A DNA stretch of 64,000 nt from Acanthacorydalis orientalis (Eukaryota; Arthropoda; Insecta; Megaloptera; Corydalidae): contig CM068314.1 in the NCBI GenBank assembly GCA_034766995.1, positions 29,578,208 to 29,642,207 on the forward strand, in the 5' to 3' direction. Position 1 is the stretch's first letter. Every line of letters starts with the position of its first letter. The notes under the pieces are model-generated. The model was not told where the DNA came from. It was given only the letters and a program-made list of their open reading frames with translations, and did not search any database. The position numbers were made by a program, and so were the translations under genes. Positions 51,749 to 62,722 of the stretch are shown one piece after another.

Positions 51749-52199
51749 CATATAAAACTTGTACAAAGTTTTCAACAATAGGTAATTTTCAAATTGTAGA
51801 CTTTACTTAATACTAATGAACTCTAATTATTATATAATTAAACCAAACTTCTAATAATAAATATTAATTAATTTTCAATAGTCATTTTGTTCTAGAAATT
51901 ATAAATCTTTTATTAAAAAAAATTATTCCCACTTGTACAATCTGGAACAATTATGAAAAAAGACCACATATCTTATGCATTTCCATTAATAAAATTCGGA
52001 AGGAATGATCATCGGTATGCGAATTTAGAAGTAAGTTATATTATATTACATTTAATTGGTTAATTAGTCAAGTGCTAAAGAGATAAATACGAAATGTTAA
52101 GCAATAAAGTATTCGTTCTATAGAATAGCATCTTAAAGACAAACTGCCAGCACTGTATATACAAAAGGCACATCAAACAGTCGATAAAAATAACTAAAA
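50568..52199. other. AT-rich gene-free stretch
   Basis: Contains (TA)n at 51,692-51,743. No gene or recognised repeat otherwise. Confidence 0.6.
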
Positions 52200-52390
52200 A
52201 ATATTAGATTTCACCAGTACTCAACGTAAATTGTTTAAGAGCGCCCAACGGGCGCGGTAGTGTTTTGTTTCAGGCCCGGCGGGAATCAATCAATAATCGA
52301 ATAATGAAATAAGAGACAGTATAGTCTATACTAAAAGAAAGGCGAGTAATTGGCCTCGAGCCGTGGCTTTGTTTTTGATGTGAAGTACAA
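52200..52390. promoter_or_regulatory. GC-richer island with hairpin and E2F/Exd-Hox-like sites
   Basis: GCGCCCAACGGGCGC at 52,241-52,255 is a perfect 6-bp GC stem with a 3-base loop. GGCGGGAA at 52,278-52,285 matches the E2F core, and the following ATCAATCAATAATCG resembles a PBC/Hox composite. No open frame. Candidate regulatory module. Confidence 0.3.
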
Positions 52391-52648
52391 AATGATTATG
52401 CTGCATACATTGGACATCATTAATTTGTGACACTTAAAATATACCCAGAGCATTAAAAATTTGATATATCCGTAAAACATTGAATTTGTTCATTTTAATA
52501 GAACATCTTGTTGAATAATTGAGTTTGAGAGTATATTTAAAAATATAATTCAGTATATTAAAGAAAATTCTATAAACACAACTATATACATAGATGTATT
52601 TTTTAATAAAACGAGAGGAATTTGAAATATATTACTAAATTGTTTTTA

Positions 52649-52728
52649 TTAGGTTGATAGGCAAATAATTGTGGTAATGTATGAGAATTTGAAGGTCATA
52701 AACCGGAATTATTTTTTTACCAACCTAA
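52649..52728. mobile_element. 80-bp mariner element made only of its ends
   Basis: Starts TTAGGTTGATAGGCAAATAA and ends with a matching inverted CCAACCTAA, with TA duplications at 52,647-52,648 and 52,729-52,730. Its right half (GAATTTGAAGGTCATAAACC near 52,685-52,704) matches the right end of the 28.1-kb and 42.3-kb mariners. The entire transposase gene is absent, leaving two termini joined. Could still be mobilised in principle if transposase binds both ends; inactive on its own. Confidence 0.85.
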
Positions 52729-53399
52729 TAGTTTGTTAATAAAAACTGATAATTTTCTGTTCACTTATTGATTGACAATTATTTAAATGACTTTTCGACC
52801 TGTACATTTTTATTACTTTATTAAATTTAAATAAAAAATGTTTTACTTACAATTATTTTATACTTCGATATTTTTTTAAACGTAGTTCATTGCAGAAAAA
52901 TCACATGAAGTATGTTTCTCTAATAAGCACCTGTTGTTTAAATAAACTTTAAAATTCTGAAAAAAAAACAAAACAAATTACAAATAGAATGTTTATAGCA
53001 TATTAGTGAAAAAAATATTAAAAAATCATACTAATTTCAAATTTAAATTATTAAATTTTAGCTTTTTTCTCTCTCTAGAAGTATTTTTCTAAACTTAAGC
53101 AATATATGTAATTTTCGATTTTAGTGTTTATTTTCTTCTAAATACCTTTAATCTTTTTAACGAAATTACTAAACTTGTTAGGATAAATGATAAATATTGA
53201 AATTTTATGATTTCAATAATTAAAAAAATTAAAGTTCACAAAGTGCTCTTTAAATGTTTTCATTTTTATTATAGAGAAATAAATAATAAATCTATTACAT
53301 AGACCATTAATTAATGTCAAATATTAACCTAGTAAGTGATAAAAAAAAATAAAAAATTAACGTAAAAGAAAAAGAATTTAACAATAATAATAAGTTTTG

Positions 53400-53455
<56 letters not shown>

Positions 53456-53486
53456 TTAATTTAAAATCTTTCCGCACTATAAATAA

Positions 53487-53540
<54 letters not shown>

Positions 53541-53884
53541 TTTTATTAGATTATAATAATAATAAATCACATACAACTATTTAAGACAACATATCCAGTT
53601 ACCGGTATTCCAATAAAAAATAACGACTATAATTTTTATTGATTGTGCTCCTAATTTAGTCCTTAACTATTTTATAATAAATATAATCATGTTCGGTCCG
53701 ATTAATTTATGATCAAATTAGTGTAATGGAAGCACAGGTATGTGATTTTTCAAAAAAGTCATTAAATGAAATGTCATTGAATTAATAAATAATTAAATAA
53801 AAAAGAGAATGAACTGTATGCAGTTTTGTAATTACGATGCGCACTGCATATCACACTGAATGCAACGAAAGTTGGCAGACATGC
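52729..53884. other. AT-rich gene-free stretch
   Basis: Two (TA)n arrays at 53,404-53,452 and 53,491-53,536. No coding signal. Confidence 0.6.
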
Positions 53885-54010
53885 TTTGGCGGGAATTAGC
53901 TGCTAATCATTTGTGACGTCACTGACACAAAAAGCCGCCCACCCGATTGTTTAAGTCTAGTTCCTTGTTATTGGCCGCCATGTTGGCCCACGGGGAATTC
54001 AGAAACTGCC
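53885..54010. promoter_or_regulatory. Promoter-like cluster: E2F, CRE, CCAAT and YY1-like sites
   Basis: Within about 100 bp: TTTGGCGGGAA at 53,885-53,895 (E2F consensus type), TGACGTCA at 53,914-53,921 (perfect CRE), ATTGG at 53,970-53,974 (inverted CCAAT) and GCCGCCATGTTGGC at 53,974-53,987 (YY1-like core in a small dyad). This is the architecture of housekeeping or cell-cycle promoters. No coding exon follows within view, so the transcript would be non-coding at its start, or its exons lie far away. Site identities come from known consensus sequences; activity is inferred. Confidence 0.45.
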
Positions 54011-54050
54011 TTCGAGTTTGATGTGCAGTTATATAAGAATTTTGTTGCTT

Positions 54051-54600
54051 GTTAAATAAGTTTTGCTTGATATTTCTTTATGAGATTTACTTATTTTTGC
54101 GATAATTGACGCCGTAAATTTATTGTTCTCTTGATATATTTGACAGGTGTGCTTAACCTCACAACTAACGCTCTGTTGATTTAATTTATTGTCTATGCTG
54201 CACAATATTATGAGTTCGTTGTCCTTTATTATTGTTTTTTTTCTTCATTTTGTTTGTATGCTTTATTTTAACGACATGTAGTAACTTATTGCACATTAAA
54301 TCTGAACTCTCATTTTATTTCTGTAAAACTTACTTAAACTCACAGTAGAATATAATTCCACTATATTCGTTTTGACTTAGATTTTAATTTGATATGAATG
54401 ACACCTTCCAATATAAAATAAATCGTACAGTAAAAGTAATATCATATTTTTGAAAAACGCGTTAAAATTTCAATGTACTATAAAAACGTAAATTCTTTTT
54501 TGTCGTATTTGTAGTCACTAAACTTTCTATTTTAAAAATATGAATATCTTACAATAATAAAGTTAAAAAAAAATGTAAAAACGAACCAATATACATATGC

Positions 54601-54658
<58 letters not shown>

Positions 54659-55189
54659 AATAATTGCAACTTATTATATTGTCATTAATGCTAAGATTAT
54701 TTTTCAAAACGCTTTAGCAATGTAATTTGATGAATAGTCTAAATGCATTTAGATTATTTTAGATCAATGTAAATGGTATAGTATAAACTGTGCAAATACA
54801 CTGAAAAAATAAAAGTTGCATTTATCAGATAAGCAAAATATGTTTTTAAAAATATTCTCATATTTTTTTTCTTTTTTTTAATATTTATTGTTTTTCATTT
54901 ATTCGTCAACAAGTTATTGTTATTAAAGAGTAGTGTGAAAAAGATTCCTGACAGACAATTCGATTGTGGATAGCTCATAAATACAAATGTAATTATTTTA
55001 CACTTATTACACGTGGTACATGATAAAAAAAGAGGAAACAGTTTAAATAACAAAAATCCCATTATTTTACTTTGACAAATTACAAGTGAGATAATTCCAG
55101 TCATAATTGATTTTGTTTTTATCAAATTGTATTTAATCGCAACATAGACATAATGTATAAGAACAGAAGCGTACCTTTAAGTAAAAATA
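54051..55189. other. AT-rich gene-free stretch
   Basis: (TA)n array at 54,593-54,653. A 76-codon minus-strand frame at 54,895-55,125 has no recognised domain. If the 53.9-kb island is a promoter firing rightward, its first exon would fall at the left end of this stretch. Confidence 0.55.
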
Positions 55190-55560
55190 AAATCACCACA
55201 TTAAGCACATTCCGATGGCAGACGTCAGAGACGACCTAACCTATAATTTGAACGTTAACAAGTCATAAATACATCTTTGTTGTGTACTCAACGGCAACAT
55301 TCGCAATTGTCGTAAAGCGTAAAGTGTGAGGCGTAACTAACCGGGAGGGAAATCATAATTGATCGTCTTATTAAAGATAACTTAGGTCGCTTCTTTGTCT
55401 GCGCGGGGCGGTCGTCATAGCGACGACTAGCGCCGCCGGCTGCCATGTGTTTGGTTATTACAACAAACTCATATACTAATTGGGTTATGTTACAACGCTC
55501 CCGTACTTGGGAGAAAAATCGTATCGGGTTGCTGGCGCACTAATTAGATGGACTTTTTTG
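55190..55560. promoter_or_regulatory. CpG-rich island with RFX X-box-like dyad
   Basis: The most GC-rich part of the neighbourhood (55,381-55,450). GTCGTCATAGCGAC at 55,411-55,424 fits the X-box pattern RYYNYY-N2-RRNRAC bound by RFX factors, and is part of a longer imperfect palindrome. A CTCCC/GGGAG mini-hairpin lies near 55,498-55,514. No open frame of note. Candidate promoter or enhancer; no adjacent gene is visible. Confidence 0.35.
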
Positions 55561-56880
55561 CCAAATAAAATAACAGTTGTTTTTCAATGCAACAAATGAA
55601 ACGATGTTAAACATGTATATGTATCGTGTTTTTCAACAAATCCTGGCGAGTACATTTTGCATTGGTCTTGAGAAAAACGGAAATAAATAAGAAAAACTTT
55701 TGCACACAGACAGAAATTCAACGGTAATCAAATACAAATATAGATTTTTTTCGTTTACAACATTACTAACTCGATAAAGACAATCAATCTGAACTAAACG
55801 AAAAGCTACAATTACAGAATAAAAATAATTAACTGTTTTAAAATACAAAAAAAATCATAATTTCAGTGCTACATTATAATTTAAACTGAATTTATAAAAA
55901 CTATACTCAAAGCAATACTTTGTACATTATAAATACTTATAGTGTACATTTTTAACTTTTTCCTTATAATGAATAGCTAATATTTAGAAAAGTTAATTTT
56001 AATTATCCATATATTTATTCATAAATAGCAAGAAATGGAAAAATGTATCTGGAGTATCTTTTAATATTAAATTACATGGTACTTACGTTAAATTTGAACA
56101 ATATTGATAATAAAAATCACAAATTGTCTAAGAAAATTAGCATGGTTCTATATGAAAGTAGTATTGTTAGTGTACTTGCATTATTGCAGAAAGATTAATA
56201 AAAAATATCAAATGTAACATTATGTTAGTATTTATAAATAAGTAACAGTTCATCGAAAAGACTAGAGTTTATTAAATTATAAGAACAGTTTATTCAACAT
56301 CTTTTAAATTCTTTCTAAGAACACGCGCTCTCTTTCTACTTCTATCTATCTATCATCTATATATATATATATATATAAATTCACAGATCAGGCAGGGAAG
56401 CATATTTCCACCGAAAACTTTAATACAGTGAAAATGGACCAATTCACTTACAATGAAAAACATATACACTCCCTCATGATATTTCTGCAACATTAAACAG
56501 TCTCTAATAATATAGTTCTACCCTTAAAAATTTAGTAAGGAATAAATTATAAACGCACAGTTTATTGACAATGTACCTCATTTAGAACTCAACATAAAAT
56601 ATTTTTTTATTACTATTAATGTATAAAAAATTACAATAATTTTTCAAACGCTCAAAATAGTCTTTTTTTGAATATTTTATTTTTTTGTTTACTGGAATCA
56701 ATGTAACAGATATTATATAATAAATTATTTTTAAAAAAATAAAATTTATAGTTTACAATCCGTACGTAAATTTCTTTCGTTCTGAATAAAATTTGTGGTT
56801 TTGTACATATAAATACAATTATAATAAATTCTCTAAACAAAAATGTAAAATTCATACCGATAAGTAGATAAAAAGGTGTT

Positions 56881-56883
<3 letters not shown>
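55561..56883. other. AT-rich gene-free stretch
   Basis: Includes a small (CTAT)n/(TA)n tract near 56,340-56,377. Short open frames on the minus strand at 55,633-55,848 and 56,652-56,855 have AT-driven composition and no recognised domain. Nothing further seen. Confidence 0.6.

Positions 56884-56932
<49 letters not shown>
56884..56932. repeat. (TA)n microsatellite
   Basis: Pure TA array flanking the Helitron-like fragment. Confidence 0.95.
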
Positions 56933-56934
<2 letters not shown>

Positions 56935-57000
56935 TACGGGGCTTCACCCCCTACTCGATGCGATTACCAACTACCGGGCTCGGTGTGCTCGCCCACTTGT
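56933..57000 (-). mobile_element. Helitron-like terminal repeat, fragment
   Basis: Read on the minus strand it ends with AGTAGGGGGTGAAGCCCCGT followed by AGTA: a short stem-loop before the terminus. Upstream it has the GCGAG/GGGC-rich body seen at 39.5 and 44.7 kb, but more diverged and shorter. It touches a (TA)n array (56,884-56,932). Helitron identity rests on the hairpin-near-CTRR pattern and is tentative. Confidence 0.4.
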
Positions 57001-57250
57001 AAATTATAAGCATGTCATGTAACCGAATGAAACAATAAACACATTTGGGTATCATCTCAAACCACATCTCAAATAAATAAGTGACGTCATTGATTTATAT
57101 ATATACAATATATATGTTAGTATGTCTATACATTCTTGCAATAGATTTTTGCAACATGTATTTTATATCTGAGATAAACATATTTGAGTACTATAGAAAC
57201 CTGAACGTCATAAATAAATATATCATCGAAATTTTTTGTGGATAATTTTG

Positions 57251-57316
<66 letters not shown>

Positions 57317-57464
57317 AATTCATCTTATGATTATACATGAATATACATCTATGTCTATGTTCTTAGTGCATGATATATATGCTTAATTATTTAGATATAC
57401 ATGTTTTATTTAAATTCTTTTCCGTTGCTTGTAAACAAATACAACAATTAATCTAGTAGACCAA
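57001..57464. other. AT-rich spacer with long (TA)n
   Basis: Contains a (TA)n array at 57,254-57,313. Nothing else recognised. Confidence 0.6.
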
Positions 57465-57720
57465 TGACATTCGCCAGCCGATTGAATTTTCATTTGAAAG
57501 AGATGCGTCGTCCTAGACTATATACTTCAAACAAACGCCGTTGGGGTGGCACTAAGATCGATATTTGAAGCAGGGCGTGTGTTTTCCGCCATCTTATTGG
57601 TCAATGCACAGCGCAGTTTCGATATTTGAATATGCGCAACTAAATACTGACAGAGGGGTTCTTCAACATATTTACTTACTGCGCGCATATAATACCCCTT
57701 TTTTGATTTTACATAGCCAT
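57465..57720. promoter_or_regulatory. GC-richer island with YY1/CCAAT-like pair
   Basis: Contains CCGCCATCTTATTGG near 57,587-57,601, a YY1-like core followed by an inverted CCAAT box, the same pairing as in the 53.9-kb island. A minus-strand open frame (57,527-57,802) extends into TA repeats and has no recognised homology. Possibly regulatory; function unknown. Confidence 0.3.
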
Positions 57721-57742
57721 TGTTATATATAAAAGTACATTC

Positions 57743-57783
<41 letters not shown>

Positions 57784-58028
57784 TATATCTGCCAACATTC
57801 ATTTAAAATATGATATACATTGTAACTATAAACCTTATCATTTAATAAATCAAAATAGTTTCTAAATTAACACATTAAAAAATAAATGAACTTTTAACAA
57901 GGAGTTCAAAAGCAAACGTTTTCTTCTAGTAGCTTTCTACAACAAATTATCTAAAAAAACAAAATTCTGTCGCTCATAAGACATTGCCTGTTTTATAGTT
58001 TAATTCATTTATTTATTTAGTATGTATG

Positions 58029-58032
<4 letters not shown>
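57721..58032. other. AT-rich spacer with (TA)n(CA)n
   Basis: Holds a compound TA/CA tract at about 57,747-57,785. No gene seen. Confidence 0.6.

Positions 58033-58084
<52 letters not shown>
58033..58084. repeat. (TA)n microsatellite at the LINE 5' boundary
   Basis: TA array ending directly where LINE sequence starts. Either the LINE truncated into it, or the array grew at the junction. Confidence 0.9.
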
Positions 58085-58090
<6 letters not shown>

Positions 58091-60040
58091 CCAAAAGGAT
58101 AGTGATATGGAATGGACTCAATAATACTAATAACAAAATAGACTACATTTCAGTAAATAAAAAATCAATTGTGGAAGATTGTTCCGTACTAAACAAACCG
58201 TACATCGTACTCCGAGAAAGACGATAAATATTCAAACCCTAAAATAAAGAAAAGTTGAATTTAAAATAGAATTAAAAAATCGATTTGGGATATTGGAAAA
58301 GGAAAATGATAATGCCGAAGAATAAGTGATTGAAATTACTACGGAGTCCGCATAAGAAATAGGAAGAACTCTTTAAAATAAAATCAGCTAAGAAAACATC
58401 AGAAAAGACGAAATATCTAATGAAGAAGAGACAAGAAATGAAACTAACGAACAGTGTAAAAGATCAAATTGAATACATTGAACTTAACAAAACAGTGGGA
58501 AAGTGTATTAGAAAACACGTTCGAAAATACAACAATGAGGTAACTAGGAAGAGTATTGAAGAAAATAGAAGCTATCGAAAAATGAAACAGCCTTATGATT
58601 AGTAAAGAGCATATAACTGCTCTGAAATTAATAAATGGCAGTAGAATATTGAATAAAACATCAATCATCAAGAAGGTAGAAGAATTCTACACTAATTTAT
58701 ACAAAAGTGCATACAATGAAGAAAACAAGGTTAGAAAACATACAAACCAATATGTCCCACCAGTACTTCCGTAAGAGGTCTCATATGCAATAAGTAATAT
58801 GAAAAATGGAAGAGCAGCAGGGAATGATGGATTAATAGTACAAATTTTCAAGCTGGTAGGGGAAAAAACTGAAAAAGTTGTCGCAGGTATATTCACATCG
58901 TGCTAGAAAAAAGAACTATCCTAGATAAATGGAACGAAACCACCATAATTCTTCTAGACAAGAAAGGACATAAAGATTTGAGAAACTACTGGCCAATTAT
59001 TCTACTATCTACAATATATAAGATCTTTATTAAAATAATTTCAAAATGTCTACAACCACAGTTACATTTCGCTCAGCCGAGGGAACACGCAGGATTCTGA
59101 AACGGATTTAGTACAATGGATCACATTCAGGCAGTGAGGGAAGTAATTAACCGGTCAAATGAATACCAAATACCAGTATGTCTTGAATTTATAGAATATG
59201 AAAATGTTTTCGGATTTATTACCACATCATCGGTCATATCTGCATTGAAGAACCAGGGCATTGACGACACATATATCGAGTTGATAGATAGCATCTACAA
59301 GAATGCAATCTTAGCAGTGAGGCTGCAGGAAGAAGAAAAATAGATAAAAATCGAGAAAAGTGTAAGACAGACATAAGGTATTTACTGCAGCCTTAGAAGA
59401 AATATTCAAATCGCTCGACTCGGAGAACAAAGAATTTAAATAAAAAGACGAAAATTTAAGTCGCCTCCAGTTTGATGATGATATCGTTATCTTCACAAGT
59501 ACTCTGGAAGAGCTACAAAAGAGGATAGAAGAACTACATGGTACCAATCAAAAAATTAGCCTGAACATAAACCACGCAAAAACAAAAATGTTGTTCAATG
59601 CTTTTGTCTGCCCAACGAAAATTGAAATAAAAGGAACAAAAATAGAAGAAGTTACGAAGTATGTCTATATAGGCCAGCTTATTGAGAAATATGGATCATT
59701 TATTGATATGAATAATAATAGGAGATAGAAGAATAGAATGGATACGAAAACAGACATGTGCCACAGATATATTAAGAAGAGTAAAGTCTGAAATGGAAAT
59801 GGACGGGCCATGTTGCAAGAAGAGATGACAACCGATAGATAACAGAAAATATTAACTGGGACCCAAGGAATATAAAAAAACAAAACAAGAAAGCGGCCAA
59901 TGAAAAGGTGGGATAAGGAAATTAAAATTTTTATTGAAAATTGCTGAAAAAGAGCGACATTCAATCATACAAAATGAAAAATCATGGAAAAGGCCTTTAT
60001 CCAGCACTGGATTGACAGAGGCTGATAATAATAATAATGA
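58085..60040 (+). mobile_element. RTE-like non-LTR retrotransposon, 5'-truncated and decayed
   Basis: The element copies itself by target-primed reverse transcription. It begins inside the C-terminal part of the endonuclease (IDYIS at 58,138-58,152), abutting a (TA)n array, then runs through linker, reverse transcriptase and C-terminal region in several frames. Recognisable pieces are an AAGNDG motif near 58,820; LDKWNETTIILLDKKG and YWPIILLS near 58,920-59,010; a GFSTMDHIQAVREV box near 59,104-59,145; and KISLNINHAKTKMLF after the catalytic box. The expected F-A-D-D catalytic box reads FDDD at 59,471-59,482. A WTGHVARRDDNR-like C-terminal box lies near 59,795-59,840. The element ends in a TAA-type trinucleotide tail at 60,023-60,040, as RTE elements often do. 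Multiple stops and frameshifts: dead copy. Clade assignment (RTE) is from remembered family sequences. Confidence 0.8.
58420..59343 (+). pseudogene. Reverse transcriptase fragments of the RTE-like LINE
   Basis: Three open pieces carry the recognisable protein: 58,420-58,602 (basic linker), 58,900-59,100 (RT motifs up to the QPREHAGF box) and 59,116-59,343 (the YENVFGF region, where functional copies normally have an Asp-containing box, through ALKNQGIDDTYIELI). A TGA at 59,098-59,100 separates the last two. The first RT Asp box reads EYENVF where YEKAFD-like sequence is usual, so the catalytic Asp seems lost. No intact polymerase can be made. Confidence 0.75.
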
Positions 60041-60051
60041 CTATACATATA

Positions 60052-60082
<31 letters not shown>
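60041..60082. repeat. (TA)n microsatellite at the LINE 3' end
   Basis: TA-rich array that begins a few bases after the short trinucleotide tail of the RTE-like LINE. Confidence 0.85.
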
Positions 60083-60083
<1 letters not shown>

Positions 60084-60495
60084 TACACACACATCGTTTA
60101 TAGTACTATAGCATAGAGCACTATTAATTATACCATTGAAAAACTTAAATTATAAACATATTAATCAAAGCAACAGATCACAGCTTAAAATTTTCATTTA
60201 TTTAAATGTATTTTTAATGTAAGCAGCTTTCATCCGAAAAGTACAAAAAATAAAGCAGAGAAACTATAAAAAATAATAAGTAAGAGATTACTTTTATTCT
60301 TAATTATGTTACAAATAATGAAATAAAATTATAAGTATGGACATCAAGTACATCGTATTGAATTCAAGTTGATTTAGAATTCTGCATTACCTTAATAGTT
60401 GAATGTCCTAGATTTTTTCGCTAAATATTGTGAACCTATATTCTTATGCATTTATTTATAAATCAATCTATTTATCTATCTACTTATGTGTATAC

Positions 60496-60498
<3 letters not shown>

Positions 60499-60562
<64 letters not shown>
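60499..60562. repeat. (TA)n microsatellite
   Basis: Uninterrupted TA dinucleotide array of about 64 bp. The stretch 60,083-60,498 before it is AT-rich, with nothing else recognised. Confidence 0.95.
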
Positions 60563-60566
<4 letters not shown>

Positions 60567-60569
60567 TAG

Positions 60570-61145
60570 ACAAGACCGATTTTACCGATCATCTGTTCGT
60601 GTCGTCTGACTAATCTAAAAAGTACCCTTCTTAAATAACACTAGTCTATTCATATTAAGTCGTCAGTTTAACATACCGTACATCTAATCCAATTTCTCTT
60701 CAACATATGTTATTTTCGTGATGTGATAATCTATATTCACACAGAAGTGCATCGTATAGAAAAAGGCCAGACGTTCAAGAATAACAAGTGCAAACAAACA
60801 ACAACTGTTGCATGTCGCGCTGTTGTCGGCGGCATTGTTGAAGGCGACGCAAGGACAGTTCAGTGCACCAAATGTCTTCGCAGGCAAACAACTTGTGCGT
60901 TTTCAGACTGATTAGGTTATTTATAAAGTGGTTTTGTTTAAACGACTGCTTGATCTGGTAGCGTTCTTATCAGCTGATACGATCGGTCATCAGTCGGTGA
61001 GGCGCGTTCATTTGTCTCGTGGAACACCGTGGACAGTGCTGCCGCGAACACAACAAAACAATGTCTGCATTTACATGAACATGTGCCGCCAAACTAAACA
61101 AGATGAGGCAATGATGTCTCTGCATATAATGTATTATGTTTGATG
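60570..61145. promoter_or_regulatory. GC-richer island, candidate promoter or first exon of the downstream gene
   Basis: Complex sequence in an AT-rich surround, with many CpG and an E-box-type CAGCTG near 60,971. Two short + frames (60,723-60,911 and 60,928-61,143) are open, but they overlap a minus-strand open frame and resemble nothing I know. The position, 1.6-2.1 kb before the TARBP1-like start, would suit a promoter plus non-coding first exon. This is inference. Confidence 0.3.
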
Positions 61146-62125
61146 GGAATCGTGCAGCTACTAGTTGTATATTTTTTTCTACTTGATTTTTTTATATTTT
61201 TAATAAGTAGTGGATTTCTTTCAAATACTAAACAAAACACGAGTTGAAAAAAGGATATTTAAAAAATAATTGAAGCAAATAATCTTTTTTTATCCATAGA
61301 AATGTCATATGAATTTATACATACCTATAAAAATTTGTGAATTTTTTTTTAAAAAAAAGCTTATCGATATAGCACAATCATTTTAATTCATATGTTAATT
61401 ACATTTTATATTTTAAGTTTTCTTCTTATTTCTAAATTATAAAGTATGAAGAGAATTGAATAATAGCTACAAATAACATCCCAATAATTAAATGTCCCCA
61501 TCTTTGTTATTTAAGTATATATTATACAGAAGTAGTTATTCAAGTGGTGTTTGAATTATAATATTTTATAGAAAGTCTTTTTAGAATAAGAAAACAGTTT
61601 TAGATAGTTTAGTTATTTATTTTGCTTGAAAGTATTTTATTAAATCATCTTATGTTGAAAATACCTTTAATTATTCATCATGTATCAACTTTCTTTTCAT
61701 TATAATTAATTGCTCCACAACTTAGAAAATACTTCTGAAACATTTTTATTACTACACACACATACACACACACGCGTATATATGAGATTAATCATAAAAT
61801 GGTGTTTCGGAAAAGCATATTTTTATATACAAGGCTTGTTTACATTTTTATAGTTACTTAACTGATTAAATATCTCAAAGTTTGCTGGAGCGACGAAATA
61901 TGAAAAATCCACATTAGTAAAAATATTGTTTTCAAACATTTTTTCCTCTTTGATCTTGCTTAATTTTTTCTTTTGAAAAATATTATAAATGAATGGAAAA
62001 CGTTTCAGTTATAAATATTTCTACTTATACTGATATGTGTTTATAATTTTAACAAAAAAATAAGTTCTTTCTAGAAAAATAAGTACTATAAAATGAATAA
62101 TTACGCCAAAAAATGTTTATCAATC

Positions 62126-62182
<57 letters not shown>

Positions 62183-62699
62183 CAAATCCTTCACTAATAT
62201 ATAATCGTAATTAATTAGAATAGGCTTCAATAAGCAATATTGCTGCTATAATTTTATTTTATATGGTCTTTACTATGTCTTCAAAATATGTACATTTTAT
62301 TATCAAAAAATTGTAATTGATTACTCCATCTAACTGTATTGTCTATAATAATGCAGTTAAACAAGAATATATTGGTTTAGTTTGAAACTGAACCAAAAAT
62401 TGTTGTTTATGCCATCTCTGGTGAAAAGATGGAAATATTCAAAACTATAATATTTACTTGAAAATGAATGTCAGAGGCCTTGAAAAGCATAATTAATAAT
62501 TTAAGGCACAATATTAAATGACACTTTTATAAATATTTGAATCGTAATTGTGTACTTATATTTTGTAATAAATTATTTTATTATGTATTCATATTTAATT
62601 TGAAAACAGTAACTAGCTTTCGTGTAAAATAACCTTATTGTTGAAGAATAAGGCATGTTTCAATATGTATTTAAATTCAAACCCGAACATTAAATAACT
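61146..62699. other. AT-rich region upstream of the TARBP1-like gene
   Basis: Low-complexity AT-rich DNA with a short (CA)n tract near 61,755-61,775 and a (TA)n array at 62,129-62,179. No coding signal seen. It may contain a 5' leader intron of the downstream gene. Confidence 0.6.
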
Positions 62700-62722
62700 T
62701 AATTTATATTTTAGAAATCAGA
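62700..62722 (+). promoter_or_regulatory. Possible 3' splice acceptor or short 5' leader before the TARBP1-like start
   Basis: A T-rich run ending in AG at 62,713-62,714 lies 8 bases before the start codon. It could be the acceptor of an intron within the 5' leader, with a non-coding first exon upstream, perhaps in the 60,570-61,145 island. Any AT-rich sequence yields such sites often, so this is only a candidate. Confidence 0.3.

Noticed and set aside
60723..61143. Two + frames with CxxC-like residues
   Set aside because: The CTKC motif is single, frames overlap a minus-strand frame, and nothing resembles a zinc-finger family.
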